Positions 1 to 7,777 of a DNA stretch of 45,487 nucleotides are shown here, in pieces. A program made the position numbers and the translations under genes. The notes beneath the pieces were generated by a model that was not told where the DNA came from, searched no databases, and saw only the letters and a program-made list of their open reading frames with translations. Where the stretch lies: contig JAGCVW010000034.1 of NCBI GenBank assembly GCA_017962165.1, positions 1 to 45,487 of the forward strand, written 5' to 3'. The stretch's first letter is position 1; each line of letters begins with the position of its first letter. The stretch is from Bacteroidales bacterium. Its GTDB lineage: Bacteria; Bacteroidota; Bacteroidia; Bacteroidales; UBA932.

Positions 1-3
1 ACA

Positions 4-35
4 TTTGGGACACCTTTGACGACGTCTTATTTTTG
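4..35 (+). promoter_or_regulatory. Candidate Bacteroidetes-type promoter without a downstream gene
   Basis: TTTG at 4-7, a 20-nt spacer and TATTTTTG at 28-35 match the Bacteroidetes sigma-ABfr pattern (TTTG, N19-21, TAnnTTTG). A start would fall near position 42, at the edge of the palindrome at 44-75. No plus-strand gene follows before 3599, so this would make a short non-coding transcript or an antisense transcript toward the aldolase. The region is AT-rich and chance matches are possible. Confidence 0.3.
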
Positions 36-43
36 CCATATCA

Positions 44-75
44 CTAAATAGATGAAACGCGTTTCATCTATTTAG
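44..75. promoter_or_regulatory. Perfect 32-bp palindrome, LacI-operator-like centre
   Basis: Positions 44-59 are the exact reverse complement of 60-75, with no loop. The central 14 bases, TGAAACGCGTTTCA, have the form of LacI-family operators (TGnAA..CG..TTnCA). It lies just after the candidate promoter at 4-35. It could be a repressor site for a gene left of the window or a cruciform or RNA hairpin. No U-tract follows, so it is not an ordinary intrinsic terminator. Confidence 0.5.
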
Positions 76-141
76 CTATAATTCTCTATAAATCAAAGGG
101 TTATACCGGGTCTCACCAACCGAAAATGTCCATTAAACCGA

Positions 142-293
142 GGCTACCTTGATTGGGGGACCGGATTCCCCCAAACCCCCTTGCCTTGTTAAAGCACTGC
201 GTCTACATTGATTGAGGGGGCGGACCCCCTCAAACACCCCTGCCTTTATTAAGACGCTCGATGAGACTTCGTCTACATTGATTGGGGACCGGA
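142..293. repeat. Three imperfect direct repeats with GC-rich hairpins, 3' of the aldolase
   Basis: Units start at 142, 201 and 271 and share GTCTACATTGATTG (diverged in the first), a G-run, CGGA and a C-run. The first two then continue with CAAAC, CCCC, TGCCTT and TTAA. In unit 1 TTGGGGG pairs with CCCCCAA, and in unit 2 TTGAGGGG pairs with CCCCTCAA, so pairing is kept although the stem differs. The third unit is cut short by the aldolase stop codon at 294-296. They may serve as transcript ends for the minus-strand aldolase. Nothing else is recognised in 1-293. Confidence 0.5.
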
Positions 294-1121
294 TTAGGAG
301 CGTTTCGCGCCGGTCATGAGGTACTTTTCTTTGAGGAGGTCGACGACGGGTTCCATGGCCTTGGGGAAGACCTTGCGGAGGTCGATTTCATCGCTTTCGG
401 AAAGAACCTTCTTAAGAGCGCGCATGAAGTTGTCCTTGATTTCGGTAGCGAGATTCACCTTGACGATTCCGTTGGCGATGGCCTCGCGGACTTGGTCGTG
501 GGGGATGCCCGACGAGCCGTGGAGCACGAGGGCGACCGGCGCGGCGGCGTGGATCGCGGCGAGGCGCGGGATGTCCAGATGCGGCGGGAGCTTATAGAAA
601 CCGTGGGCCGAGCCTATCGAGACCGCCAGCGCGTCCACGCCGGTCGCTCCGACAAACTCCACGGCCTGCTCGGGAGTGGTAAAACCTCCGCCCTGCTCCT
701 GTCCGAGTTTCGCGACATAGCCCAGTTCTGCTTCGACATTGGCTCCGTATGGACGGGCCATCTCAACGGCCTTGGCCGAAGTTTCCACGTTCTCCGCAAA
801 GGGCTTTTCGGAAGCGTCTATCATCACCGAGTCGAAGCCCTCGTCGAGGCAGCGCTGGACAAGTTCGAGCGACGGGCCGTGGTCGAGGTGAATGTAGCCC
901 TGGAGACCGTAATCCTCGATAACCTGCCGGCCCATCTTGTATGCCGTATGCAGACCCATGTAATCGATGGACGAGCGGGTGAGCTGCAGCATCACGGGCG
1001 CTCCGACGGCCTGGGCGGCGCGGGCCACGCATACAAGGGTTTCGTAATTGTAAAAGTTGGTCGCCAGAACCGCGGTTTTCTTCGCCTGGCAATCGTAAAG
1101 TACTTCTTTAATCGTCTTCAT
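294..1121 (-). CDS. fba: Class II (zinc) fructose-bisphosphate / ketose-bisphosphate aldolase
   Basis: A 275-residue cytosolic TIM-barrel aldolase that reversibly cleaves a ketose 1,6-bisphosphate to dihydroxyacetone phosphate and an aldehyde. The family metal and catalytic residues are visible: Asp80-His81 in HLDHGPS, Glu132 in VEAELGYV, His173 in SAHGFYK, His201 in LVLHGSSGIP, and the phosphate-binding stretch KVNLATE near 221-227. The length suits the short FbaA/GatY/KbaY type. Fructose bisphosphate is the likeliest substrate, but tagatose bisphosphate cannot be excluded from sequence alone. The ATG at 1121 opens directly on the family N-terminus. Hairpin repeats follow the stop codon. Confidence 0.9.
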   Translation of the reverse strand: MKTIKEVLYDCQAKKTAVLATNFYNYETLVCVARAAQAVGAPVMLQLTRSSIDYMGLHTAYKMGRQVIEDYGLQGYIHLDHGPSLELVQRCLDEGFDSVMIDASEKPFAENVETSAKAVEMARPYGANVEAELGYVAKLGQEQGGGFTTPEQAVEFVGATGVDALAVSIGSAHGFYKLPPHLDIPRLAAIHAAAPVALVLHGSSGIPHDQVREAIANGIVKVNLATEIKDNFMRALKKVLSESDEIDLRKVFPKAMEPVVDLLKEKYLMTGAKRS

Positions 1122-1138
1122 ATACTAGAAAGTATGTA

Positions 1139-1225
1139 TTAACCGTTGTCCCACGAAACGTCGCTGTTTGAAAGGCGGATCGAGCAGGCTTCGGTGGTTT
1201 GGAGTCCCAAGGTCTTGTCCGGCAT
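1139..1225 (-). CDS. Possible 28-residue small protein upstream of the aldolase
   Basis: A short ATG-to-TAA frame fills most of the 129-nt gap between the acyltransferase-like gene and the aldolase. The peptide starts MPDKTLGLQTTEAC and ends NSDVSWDNG. Its codons are GC-rich at third positions (GAC, AAG, ACC, CTC, GCC, AGC), like the neighbouring genes. I do not recognise the peptide. It has no signal peptide or membrane segment. It could be a small protein, a leader peptide for the aldolase, or chance. Confidence 0.25.
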   Translation of the reverse strand: MPDKTLGLQTTEACSIRLSNSDVSWDNG

Positions 1226-1250
1226 CCACATTAAGAGTAGTTACTTACCG

Positions 1251-2132
1251 CTATTTCTTAAAACTGTGTTTATCGATGACTTTGGTATCTTCCGTCAGAT
1301 TCTCAAGAGGCTCGGCCATGCGTGTCGGGTCTGCGAGCAGGATGCGCAGCTGCTTGAGTGCGCTGACGAAGTAGAATCCGTCGCAGAAGCGCTCGTCGGT
1401 CACTATCCAGAGGGGCAGGCGCTTGCCGATGACTATTTCCTTGCCCTGGACTACTGGAACCATCGCCTCCTTGCCCATGGAGAAGAACATTCCCGTGTTG
1501 CCGAAATCGTAGAGATGGTGGTAGATCGAAGGCCCCTTGATGGACTTGAGGTTGGTGACAAAGCAAGTCGTGTGGAAGGGACTTACGTTAATTACAGCCT
1601 TTGGCAGCAGGCCGTGCTTGTCGAGCAGCTTAATAAGACCTACCAGCGCCCCGATAACGATATTGGGGGTGAATGTAATCAGACGTGCGAGCTTGTCTGT
1701 GCCGTTGTTGGCGTCCATGTGGCTGTTCTTAGCAATCGCCTCGTCTATTTTGTCGCGTACCTGCGAGATGCTCTCATGGCCGGTGAAATCCAGCTTGACC
1801 GTAGTGTCCGGAGCTTCAGCGCTCAGGCCCTTCTTAACTACGAACGATATCTGGATGCAGTTTCTCTGGTAAATACGGCCGTTCATGATGAAGCGGTTCG
1901 TCCTGGGGTACAACGCAATCAGACGCACAAGCGATGCAATCACTACATGCATGTAGTTATACTTTTCCCCTTTCTCGGCCTCGGCCTTGATGAAATCGTC
2001 GATGGGCTCGCAGGGGCATTCGTAAGTCGTCATGTTCTGCGAATCATGCCTGTGCTTCATGATATGCGGCATGATCCTCTGTATCGGGTCGATATCTTTG
2101 ATTTTCTTCCCGTCTGGTCTGTATCCGAACAT
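1251..2132 (-). CDS. 2-oxoacid dehydrogenase E2-like acyltransferase without lipoyl domain; catalytic His replaced
   Basis: A 293-residue protein with the fold of the E2 / chloramphenicol-acetyltransferase superfamily. The N-terminal stretch (DPIQRIMPHIMKHRHDSQN), the central INVSPFHTTCFVTNLKS segment and the terminal TDERFCDG at 245-252 correspond to the catalytic domain. There is no lipoyl or peripheral-subunit-binding domain. The usual DHRxxDG motif reads DERFCDG here, so the active-site His is Glu247 while Asp251 and Gly252 remain. This argues against normal CoA-dependent acyl transfer. It lies 4 nt after the alanine symporter stop and is probably co-transcribed with it. Confidence 0.75.
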   Translation of the reverse strand: MFGYRPDGKKIKDIDPIQRIMPHIMKHRHDSQNMTTYECPCEPIDDFIKAEAEKGEKYNYMHVVIASLVRLIALYPRTNRFIMNGRIYQRNCIQISFVVKKGLSAEAPDTTVKLDFTGHESISQVRDKIDEAIAKNSHMDANNGTDKLARLITFTPNIVIGALVGLIKLLDKHGLLPKAVINVSPFHTTCFVTNLKSIKGPSIYHHLYDFGNTGMFFSMGKEAMVPVVQGKEIVIGKRLPLWIVTDERFCDGFYFVSALKQLRILLADPTRMAEPLENLTEDTKVIDKHSFKK

Positions 2133-2136
2133 ATTG

Positions 2137-3510
2137 TTAAGGTTTAAGGTTTTCGAATTCTTTCAGTGATTTGATGGCCTGGGAGCCGAGGATGAGGATG
2201 GTGATTACGGTACCCCATGCCATGAGGCCGACGCCTATGTCGCCGAGCATCCAGACCACGTCGGCCTCGCGGACCGATCCGAAGATTACGGCGCCGAGAA
2301 CGGCGATCTGCAGCACTCTCACGCAGATCTTCTCCCACTTGGGATTCTTCCCGAGGAACAGGTATATGAGGCTGGATTCGGAGTAGAAGTAGTAGGCGAG
2401 CATGGTCGTGAACGAGAAGAAGACCATGGCCACCGAAATGAACTGGCTGCCAAAGCCGGGGAAGACGGTATCGACCGCGTTCTGCGTAAAGCCGGCGTAG
2501 TTGTTTCCCAGCTCAGGGGCGTTCAGAAGCAGGTAGCCGCCCTCGCCGTCAAGGATGTTGTACGTCCCGGAGGTCAGGATCATCAGGGCGGTGGCGGTGC
2601 AGACCAGCAGCGTGTCTACATACACCGAGAATGCCTGGGCCAGGCCCTGCTGGGCGGGATGGGGCACGTCCGCGGCGGCCGAAACGATGGCTCCGGTACC
2701 CTGGCCGGCTTCGTTGGAGAAGATGCCGCGCTTGACGCCCATGGCGATGGCGGAGCCGACTATGCCGCTGCACAGCGGGCCGACCCCGAAGGCGCTCTTG
2801 AAGATGGACGCGAACACGGCGGGAATATCCTGGATATGGGCGATGATGACGACCAGCGCGAGGATGAGGTAGCCCAGCGCCATGATCGGCGTTATCACCC
2901 TGGCGACCCTGGCTATGCGCCGCGCGCCGCCTATGATGACCAGGCCGAGCAGCAGGGCCATCGTAAGGCCGGTTGCCAGCGGGGGCACGGGGAATCCGTT
3001 CTGCATGGCGGTTGATGCGCCGTTGGACTGGACAGTCGACAGGAAAAGGCCGCAGCCGATTATCGTGACCACGGCGAAGATCGCTCCCAGCCAGCGCTTC
3101 CCGAGCCCTTTGTCCAGCAGGCTGAACGGGCCGCCGCGGTATCCGTCGCCATGGCGGAACTTGTAAAGCTGGGAGAGGGTGGATTCCACGAAAGCGGTGG
3201 ATGCGCCGAGAAAGGCCACCACCCACATCCAGAAGACCGCCCCCGGTCCTCCGAAGGCGATTGCGGTCGCCACGCCGACTATGTTACCGGTTCCGACCCT
3301 GCCGGAAAGGGCGAGGCAGAACGCTTCGAACGAGGACATGCCGCCCTCTTTGCCGGCCCTGTTGCTGAACAGCGAACGGAGCATGGTCCCGAAACGGCGA
3401 ACCTGCACAAAACGCGTCCTGATGGAGAAATATAGCCCCGCCACGAGCAGCAGCCCCACAAGCGCGGGGTTCCATACTATGTCGTTGATGGCGGACACTA
3501 CTTTTTCCAT
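2137..3510 (-). CDS. Sodium:alanine/amino-acid symporter (AgcS family)
   Basis: A 457-residue inner-membrane protein with about ten hydrophobic helices. Family features include the conserved segment SSFEAFCLALSGRVGTGNIVG near 59-79 and KRGIFSNEAGQGTGAIVSAA in the middle. AgcS proteins import alanine or glycine with sodium. The ATG at 3510 starts MEKVVSAINDIVWNP, typical of the family. A TATATTTG box lies only 5 nt upstream of it. The E2-like gene follows after 4 nt. Confidence 0.9.
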   Translation of the reverse strand: MEKVVSAINDIVWNPALVGLLLVAGLYFSIRTRFVQVRRFGTMLRSLFSNRAGKEGGMSSFEAFCLALSGRVGTGNIVGVATAIAFGGPGAVFWMWVVAFLGASTAFVESTLSQLYKFRHGDGYRGGPFSLLDKGLGKRWLGAIFAVVTIIGCGLFLSTVQSNGASTAMQNGFPVPPLATGLTMALLLGLVIIGGARRIARVARVITPIMALGYLILALVVIIAHIQDIPAVFASIFKSAFGVGPLCSGIVGSAIAMGVKRGIFSNEAGQGTGAIVSAAADVPHPAQQGLAQAFSVYVDTLLVCTATALMILTSGTYNILDGEGGYLLLNAPELGNNYAGFTQNAVDTVFPGFGSQFISVAMVFFSFTTMLAYYFYSESSLIYLFLGKNPKWEKICVRVLQIAVLGAVIFGSVREADVVWMLGDIGVGLMAWGTVITILILGSQAIKSLKEFENLKP

Positions 3511-3515
3511 TGGGC

Positions 3516-3523
3516 CAAATATA
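3516..3523 (-). promoter_or_regulatory. TAnnTTTG box 5 nt before the symporter ATG
   Basis: On the minus strand TATATTTG is followed by five bases and the ATG at 3510. Bacteroidetes start sites usually lie about 5-8 nt past this box, so the mRNA would have essentially no leader. Confidence 0.45.
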
Positions 3524-3552
3524 CGAAAAACTCTCGCTCCGCTGTTGGTTTT

Positions 3553-3586
3553 TGGGCGAATTTATGTAAATTCGCGCCCAGTTTTT
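3553..3586 (+). promoter_or_regulatory. Hairpin with T-run in front of typA
   Basis: GGGCGAATTT at 3554-3563 pairs with AAATT and CGCCC at 3568-3579 around a short ATGT loop and a 2-nt bulge, and AGTTTTTC follows at 3580. It looks like an intrinsic terminator or attenuator 12 nt before the typA start codon. It could instead overlap the typA promoter, since a degenerate TAAATTCG lies inside the stem. Confidence 0.4.
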
Positions 3587-3598
3587 CAGTTGGTTGGA

Positions 3599-5404
3599 AT
3601 GACGGATATCAGAAACATAGCTATTATCGCCCACGTCGACCACGGCAAGACGACGCTCGTGGACAGGATGATTTACCAGGCCAATCTCGTGCGTCAGCCC
3701 GAGAATCTCGGCCAGCTCATCCTGGACAGCAACGACCTCGAGCGCGAGAGGGGAATCACCATCCTCGCCAAGAACGTGTCCGTGACTTACAAGGGCGTTA
3801 AGATCAATATCATCGACACCCCCGGCCACAGCGATTTCGGCGGGGAAGTGGAGCGCGTGCTCAACATGTGCGACGGCGTGCTGCTGCTCGTGGACGCTTT
3901 CGAGGGCTGCATGCCCCAGACGCGTTTCGTGCTCCAGAAAGCCCTCCAGCTCGGCAAGAAGCCGGTGGTGGTAGTCAACAAAGTCGACAAGCAGAACTGC
4001 CGCCCCGACGAAGTTCAGGAAGAGGTGTTCGACCTCATGTTCAACCTGAACGCGACGGAGGAGCAGCTCGATTTCAAGACCGTTTTCGGCTCGGCCAAGC
4101 AGGGCTGGATGTCGCTGGACTGGCGCAAGCCCGGCACAGACATTACGCCGCTGCTGGACGTGATACTCGAAGAGATTCCGGCCCCCCAGGTAGTCGAAGG
4201 AACGCCTCAGATGCTCATCTCCTCGCTCGAATACAGCCCGTATGTGGGCCGTATCGCGGTGGGCAAGGTGACGCGCGGCTCGATCAAGGCCGGCCAGCAG
4301 ATTACCCTTTGCAAGCGCTACGATGTGCAGCAGAAGCAGAAGATCAAGCAACTCATGGTCTTCGAAGGCCTCGGAAAGACCGAGACCCAGGAGGTCCACT
4401 GCGGCGATATCTGCGCAGTAGTCGGCATAGACGGTTTCGAGATCGGAGACACGATCGCAGATTTCGAGAATCCGGAGGCCCTGCCGCCAATCGCGGTCGA
4501 CGAGCCTACGATGAGCATGCTCTTCACGATCAACAACTCGCCGTTCTTTGGTAAGGACGGCAAGTACGTAACTTCGCGCCACATCAAGGAACGCCTCGAG
4601 AAGGAACTTGAGAAGAACCTGGCCCTGCGCGTCAAGCCCGGCCTCACCGCCGACTCTTTCGTGGTTTACGGCAGGGGAGTACTGCACCTCTCTATCCTTA
4701 TTGAGACCATGCGCCGCGAAGGCTTCGAACTTCAGGTCGGCCAGCCCAAGGTCCTTGACAAGATGATAGGCGGCCAGAGGTGCGAACCCATCGAAGAGCT
4801 GTCGGTCGAGGTGCCCGAGCAGTTCGTGGGCGCGGCGATTGAGATTGCGACCCGCCGCAAGGGAGCGCTGGTCCACATGGAGCCCAGAGGCGACAGGACC
4901 CTCCTTGAGTTCGAGATCCCGACCCGCGGTCTGATGGGCCTTCGCAGCAACATGCTCACCGCCACCCAGGGCGAGGCGGTCGTAGCGCACCGCTTCAAGG
5001 AATACCAGCCGTTCAAGGGAGAGATCGAGCACCGCAACAACGGCTCGCTCGTCTCGCTTGAGACCGGCCAGGCGATAGCATATTCGATCAACAAGCTTCT
5101 TGACCGCGGACGCTTCTTCGTGGAGCCCGGAGAGGATATCTACGGAGGACAGGTTGTAGGCGAGCACACGCGCGAGCGCGACCTCAACATCAACATCTGC
5201 AAGACCAAGAAACTCAGCAATGTGCGCGCAGCAGGTTCGGACGAGAAGATTATTCTCCCTCCGGCCATCAAGTTCACCCTTGAAGAGGCGCTTGAATACA
5301 TCCAGGAAGACGAGCTGGTGGAGGTGACCCCTCACCACATGCGTCTGCGCAAGATTTTGCTCGATCCGCTTGCCCGCAAAAGAAATAGCGACACCGAAGA
5401 TTGA
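3599..5404 (+). CDS. typA: Ribosome-associated translational GTPase TypA/BipA
   Basis: A 601-residue GTPase related to EF-G and LepA that acts on the ribosome in stress responses and subunit assembly. Visible motifs are G1 (AHVDHGKTT), the switch I region RERGITI, G3 (DTPGHSDF), G4 (VVNKVDK) and the TypA C-terminal region with [18 protein letters not shown] place the start at 3599 ([17 protein letters not shown]) because the frame upstream is not family-like and crosses the hairpin. The stop overlaps the next gene's TTG codon as TTGA, which implies translational coupling. Confidence 0.95.
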   Translation: MTDIRNIAIIAHVDHGKTTLVDRMIYQANLVRQPENLGQLILDSNDLERERGITILAKNVSVTYKGVKINIIDTPGHSDFGGEVERVLNMCDGVLLLVDAFEGCMPQTRFVLQKALQLGKKPVVVVNKVDKQNCRPDEVQEEVFDLMFNLNATEEQLDFKTVFGSAKQGWMSLDWRKPGTDITPLLDVILEEIPAPQVVEGTPQMLISSLEYSPYVGRIAVGKVTRGSIKAGQQITLCKRYDVQQKQKIKQLMVFEGLGKTETQEVHCGDICAVVGIDGFEIGDTIADFENPEALPPIAVDEPTMSMLFTINNSPFFGKDGKYVTSRHIKERLEKELEKNLALRVKPGLTADSFVVYGRGVLHLSILIETMRREGFELQVGQPKVLDKMIGGQRCEPIEELSVEVPEQFVGAAIEIATRRKGALVHMEPRGDRTLLEFEIPTRGLMGLRSNMLTATQGEAVVAHRFKEYQPFKGEIEHRNNGSLVSLETGQAIAYSINKLLDRGRFFVEPGEDIYGGQVVGEHTRERDLNINICKTKKLSNVRAAGSDEKIILPPAIKFTLEEALEYIQEDELVEVTPHHMRLRKILLDPLARKRNSDTED

Positions 5405-5430
5405 TTTATTCTAAAATATTGTTAACTTTG
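5400..5430 (+). promoter_or_regulatory. Internal promoter at the typA/DUF177 junction
   Basis: ATTG at 5400-5403, a 19-nt spacer and TAACTTTG at 5423-5430 fit the Bacteroidetes consensus well. Transcription would start near 5436, inside the DUF177 frame and past its possible TTG starts, so it may mainly serve rpmF and the tRNA region. Confidence 0.5.
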
Positions 5431-5814
5431 CAGCCCTTTGTAGTAAATCTGAATGATCTGGGCAGAGGCGTCAGCCGGCTCAGTCAGAGTGCAGGAAAAG
5501 AGTTCTTTGAAGGCTTCGGGAATCAGGAGATACTCGATGCGGATATAAAAGTAGAGGCTCAGATCCATAACCGCGGGGTTTCCGTGGATGTGGAGGCGGA
5601 GATCAGCGGCACCGTCACGGTGCTCTGTGACCGTTGCCTCGAGAAGCTGGACATCCCGGTTGAGACCGGGTTCGAAGAGACGTACACCCCGGAGGGTGCC
5701 GAACTCGATTTCAGCCAGGAAGTCTACGACTTCGTCTGCATCGCAATCCCTATCCAGAGGGTTCACGAAGACGGAAAATGCAACCCGGAGACTACAAAGT
5801 ATTTGAGCAAATAA
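5401..5814 (+). CDS. DUF177 / YceD-family protein upstream of L32
   Basis: A protein of up to 137 residues of the DUF177 family, which is normally encoded beside rpmF and is linked to 23S rRNA and ribosome maturation in other bacteria. The CxxC pair in VLCDRCLE and the later Cys in DGKCNPE are the characteristic cysteines. The start is uncertain. TTG at 5401 overlaps the typA stop, and TTG at 5428 (then QPFVVNLNDLG) would match the usual N-terminus; no ATG is available in frame. rpmF follows after 20 nt, the conserved yceD-rpmF order. Confidence 0.8.
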   Translation: MIYSKILLTLQPFVVNLNDLGRGVSRLSQSAGKEFFEGFGNQEILDADIKVEAQIHNRGVSVDVEAEISGTVTVLCDRCLEKLDIPVETGFEETYTPEGAELDFSQEVYDFVCIAIPIQRVHEDGKCNPETTKYLSK

Positions 5815-5834
5815 TAATTAAAAAAGTATAAGTT

Positions 5835-6017
5835 ATGGCACATCCGAAACACAAATTCTCCAAGCAGAGAACAGCAAAGAGGCGTACGCACGACTTCGCT
5901 CCCGTACCTACCCTCGCTACATGCCCCAACTGTGGCGCTACCGTCATCTCCCATCGCATCTGCCCTGAGTGCGGTTACTACCACGGACGTCAGATCATCG
6001 AAAAGTCTGCCGAATAA
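5835..6017 (+). CDS. rpmF: 50S ribosomal protein L32 (bL32)
   Basis: A 60-residue basic protein of the large ribosomal subunit. It begins MAHPKHKFSKQRTAKRRTH and carries a zinc ribbon with two CxxC pairs, CPNCGATV and CPECGYY, so it is the zinc-binding form. Length and order match bL32. In Proteobacteria plsX and fabH often follow; here a palindromic repeat begins at the base directly after the TAA, then a tRNA. Confidence 0.97.
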   Translation: MAHPKHKFSKQRTAKRRTHDFAPVPTLATCPNCGATVISHRICPECGYYHGRQIIEKSAE

Positions 6018-6087
6018 AGATTTCTCCACTCGCTCCGCTCAGTTGAAATGACAATCATTTGTCATCCCGAGCGTAGTCGAGGGATCT
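6018..6087. repeat. 70-bp imperfect palindrome abutting the rpmF stop codon
   Basis: The left half starts AGATTTCTCCACTCGCTCCG and ends GAAATGACA. The right half, TGTCATCCCGAGCGTAGTCG followed by AGGGATCT, is its near reverse complement around ATCATT. It begins at the first base after the rpmF TAA and ends two bases before the tRNA. Motifs such as TGTCATCCCGAGCG are typical of dispersed REP/MITE-like repeats in several phyla. It may also end or protect the rpmF transcript. Confidence 0.7.
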
Positions 6088-6089
6088 CC

Positions 6090-6161
6090 GGCTCGATAGT
6101 TCAACGGATAGAACGGAAGTTTCCTAAACTTTAAATAGAGGTTCGATTCCTCTTCGGGCTA
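6090..6161 (+). tRNA. tRNA-Arg (anticodon CCT)
   Basis: A full cloverleaf can be drawn. The acceptor GGCTCGA (6090-6096) pairs with TCGGGCT (6154-6160), with G-T wobbles. The D stem is GTTC/GAAC. The anticodon stem GAAGT/ACTTT closes the loop TTCCTAA, with anticodon CCT at 6123-6125. The T stem AGAGG/CCTCT closes TTCGATT. The discriminator is A6161 and CCA is not encoded. It reads the rare AGG arginine codon. Confidence 0.93.
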
Positions 6162-6167
6162 CTTGAA

Positions 6168-6196
6168 AGGAAAATTCTTCGGAGTTTTCCTTTTTT
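6168..6196 (+). terminator. Intrinsic terminator after tRNA-Arg
   Basis: AGGAAAATTC (6168-6177) pairs over ten positions with GAGTTTTCCT (6182-6191) around a TTCG tetraloop, followed by six T. This is a canonical rho-independent terminator. Confidence 0.9.
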
Positions 6197-6224
6197 GTAT
6201 TGTCGCCGGAAATCTATAACTTTG
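6194..6224 (+). promoter_or_regulatory. Promoter of the 6251 gene
   Basis: TTTG at 6194-6197, a 19-nt spacer and TAACTTTG at 6217-6224 match the consensus exactly. The -33 element reuses the T-run of the preceding terminator. A start near 6231 leaves about a 20-nt leader before ATG 6251. Confidence 0.7.
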
Positions 6225-6250
6225 AAAGAGGAAGCCAATTAATAACAGAT

Positions 6251-6793
6251 ATGAAAAGAATCCTGACCACCCTTGCACTTGCGTTCGTAACAGTGTTCGC
6301 ATTTGCCCAGAGCAACTCAATCCTTCGTAACAGAATCGAGATTGTCGAAGTATCCTCGGAAGAGAACAACATCGAAATGGAGGTATTCTACATGCATGAC
6401 GAAAGTCCCCGCATGTATTATCTTTCTGTAGGAGACCTTGGAATCGGAACCAACATCGTCCAGGTGGAATTCGACCCCGTTTTCGAACTCTTTATCCCGC
6501 TGGGAAACGACCTCAATGAAGCCGTGGCGAAGCTGGAAGAGATCAAGGCCCTGTTCAAGATGCCCAGGCTCGAAGAGACTGAAATCATGGGATGCTTCGC
6601 TGCCCTTTATCCTAACGAGAATCTGGTGCCCATCAAGGTCACTTCCAGGCGGTTTATCTTCAGCAAGCTTCTTGAGTTCAGTCTTCCTACAGGTACAGAC
6701 GGCCTCGTGCGCGCTACTTATATCTATAAGAACGACTTCGGCAGCCTCCTTGGCAGCGTGAAAATCTACAAGAAACTTCATCCGAAGGAGTAA
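6251..6793 (+). CDS. Secreted protein of unknown function
   Basis: A 180-residue protein with a clear signal peptide (MKRILTTLALAFVTVFAFAQ, cleavage after AFAQ), so it is exported. The mature part is mixed alpha/beta with no motif I recognise; it contains EEIKALFKMPRLEE and ends KIYKKLHPKE. The start at 6251 is chosen because the signal peptide begins there and a strong promoter lies at 6194-6224. The SGNH hydrolase gene follows after 12 nt, so the two are probably co-transcribed. Confidence 0.75.
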   Translation: MKRILTTLALAFVTVFAFAQSNSILRNRIEIVEVSSEENNIEMEVFYMHDESPRMYYLSVGDLGIGTNIVQVEFDPVFELFIPLGNDLNEAVAKLEEIKALFKMPRLEETEIMGCFAALYPNENLVPIKVTSRRFIFSKLLEFSLPTGTDGLVRATYIYKNDFGSLLGSVKIYKKLHPKE

Positions 6794-6805
6794 GGTTATT
6801 CTGAT

Positions 6806-7777
6806 GTGAAGCATCTTCAGGCTTTCCTTCTGTCTGTCCTGATTCTCGGCTCCTGCGCGGAAAACACGCAGGAGCGCCCTCTTGCGGCCCCAGGCGGCCT
6901 TGAGGTTACAGACACTACGGAAACGCTTGTTACAGTTCGGTGGACCGCAGTTGACGGGGCGGAAAAATACAGGTGGGCCATCGAGTCGTCCGGCTTCGTA
7001 GACCGCGGTTTTACCAATAGATGCACCCTTACGATCGATGGCCTCGATCCTGGGGAAAACTACCGTCTCAGCGTCCGCGCCGAGGCCGGAGAACGTTATT
7101 CGGAGTGGTCGGAGGTCGAATTCAGCACTGTCGCAGCTCCGGTAATTCCCGACCCTCCGGTAGATCCCGATCCTCCGGCTGCCCACACCGTCCCCGCCGT
7201 CTTCATCGGCGATTCGATCACGGAACTGTGGCCGCAGACGGACGCCGCGTTCTTCACCTCCCACGGCTATGTTGGGAAGGGAGTAAGCGGTCAGACATCA
7301 AGGACCATAGCCGCGCGCTTCAAAAATGACGTGGTGAAAAAAGATCCTTATGTCGTCCATATAATGTGCGGCATCAACGACGTGGCCGAGAACGACGGCG
7401 CCTACGTCGAGAGCAGCGCGATCCTTGCCAATATCGAAAAGATGGCCGACATGGCCGAAGAGGCCGGGATCAAGGTGGTCGTAGGCTCCCTCACTCCCGC
7501 GAACAAGTTCTGGTGGTGGGCGGACGATTGGAAACCGTCCAGGGAGGGCGTGACGATCGTCTCCCATATCCAGGAGGCCAACGCCCTTATCAAGGCATGG
7601 TGCGAGGAGCGCTCTTATCCTTTTATCGACTACTATACCCGCTTTGTTGCGGACGACGGCTCTTTCCCCGGGCCGTACGCCTACGACGGAGTCCACCCTG
7701 CCCTTGAAGGCTTCCTCGAGATGGACAAGCTGGTCCAGCCGGTCCTTGAAGAACTTCTGAAGGACGTACAGCTATGA
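6806..7777 (+). CDS. SGNH/GDSL hydrolase lipoprotein with an FN3 domain
   Basis: A 323-residue exported esterase-type hydrolase. The N-terminus (MKHLQAFLLSVLILGSC) is a lipoprotein signal with the lipobox Cys at 17. A fibronectin type III domain covers about 30-110, and a Pro/Asp-rich linker (PDPPVDPDPP) leads to the SGNH domain. Its blocks are FIGDSITE (Ser137), the GIND block III motif, and DGVH (Asp294, His297). Such enzymes deacetylate polysaccharides or cleave lipids. The start is GTG at 6806, since the ATG two bases earlier runs into a stop. The stop overlaps the mutarotase ATG. Confidence 0.88.
   Translation: MKHLQAFLLSVLILGSCAENTQERPLAAPGGLEVTDTTETLVTVRWTAVDGAEKYRWAIESSGFVDRGFTNRCTLTIDGLDPGENYRLSVRAEAGERYSEWSEVEFSTVAAPVIPDPPVDPDPPAAHTVPAVFIGDSITELWPQTDAAFFTSHGYVGKGVSGQTSRTIAARFKNDVVKKDPYVVHIMCGINDVAENDGAYVESSAILANIEKMADMAEEAGIKVVVGSLTPANKFWWWADDWKPSREGVTIVSHIQEANALIKAWCEERSYPFIDYYTRFVADDGSFPGPYAYDGVHPALEGFLEMDKLVQPVLEELLKDVQL

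Noticed and set aside
142-293. CRISPR-like array of repeats
   Set aside because: Only three units of uneven length, each with its own hairpin, no spacers of regular size and no cas genes.
3284-5338. A 684-codon minus-strand frame opposite typA
   Set aside because: TypA is unambiguous; the antisense peptide lacks any recognisable motif.
6018-6087. A second tRNA or other structured RNA beside tRNA-Arg
   Set aside because: The pairing is one long imperfect palindrome without cloverleaf features and matches a dispersed repeat type.
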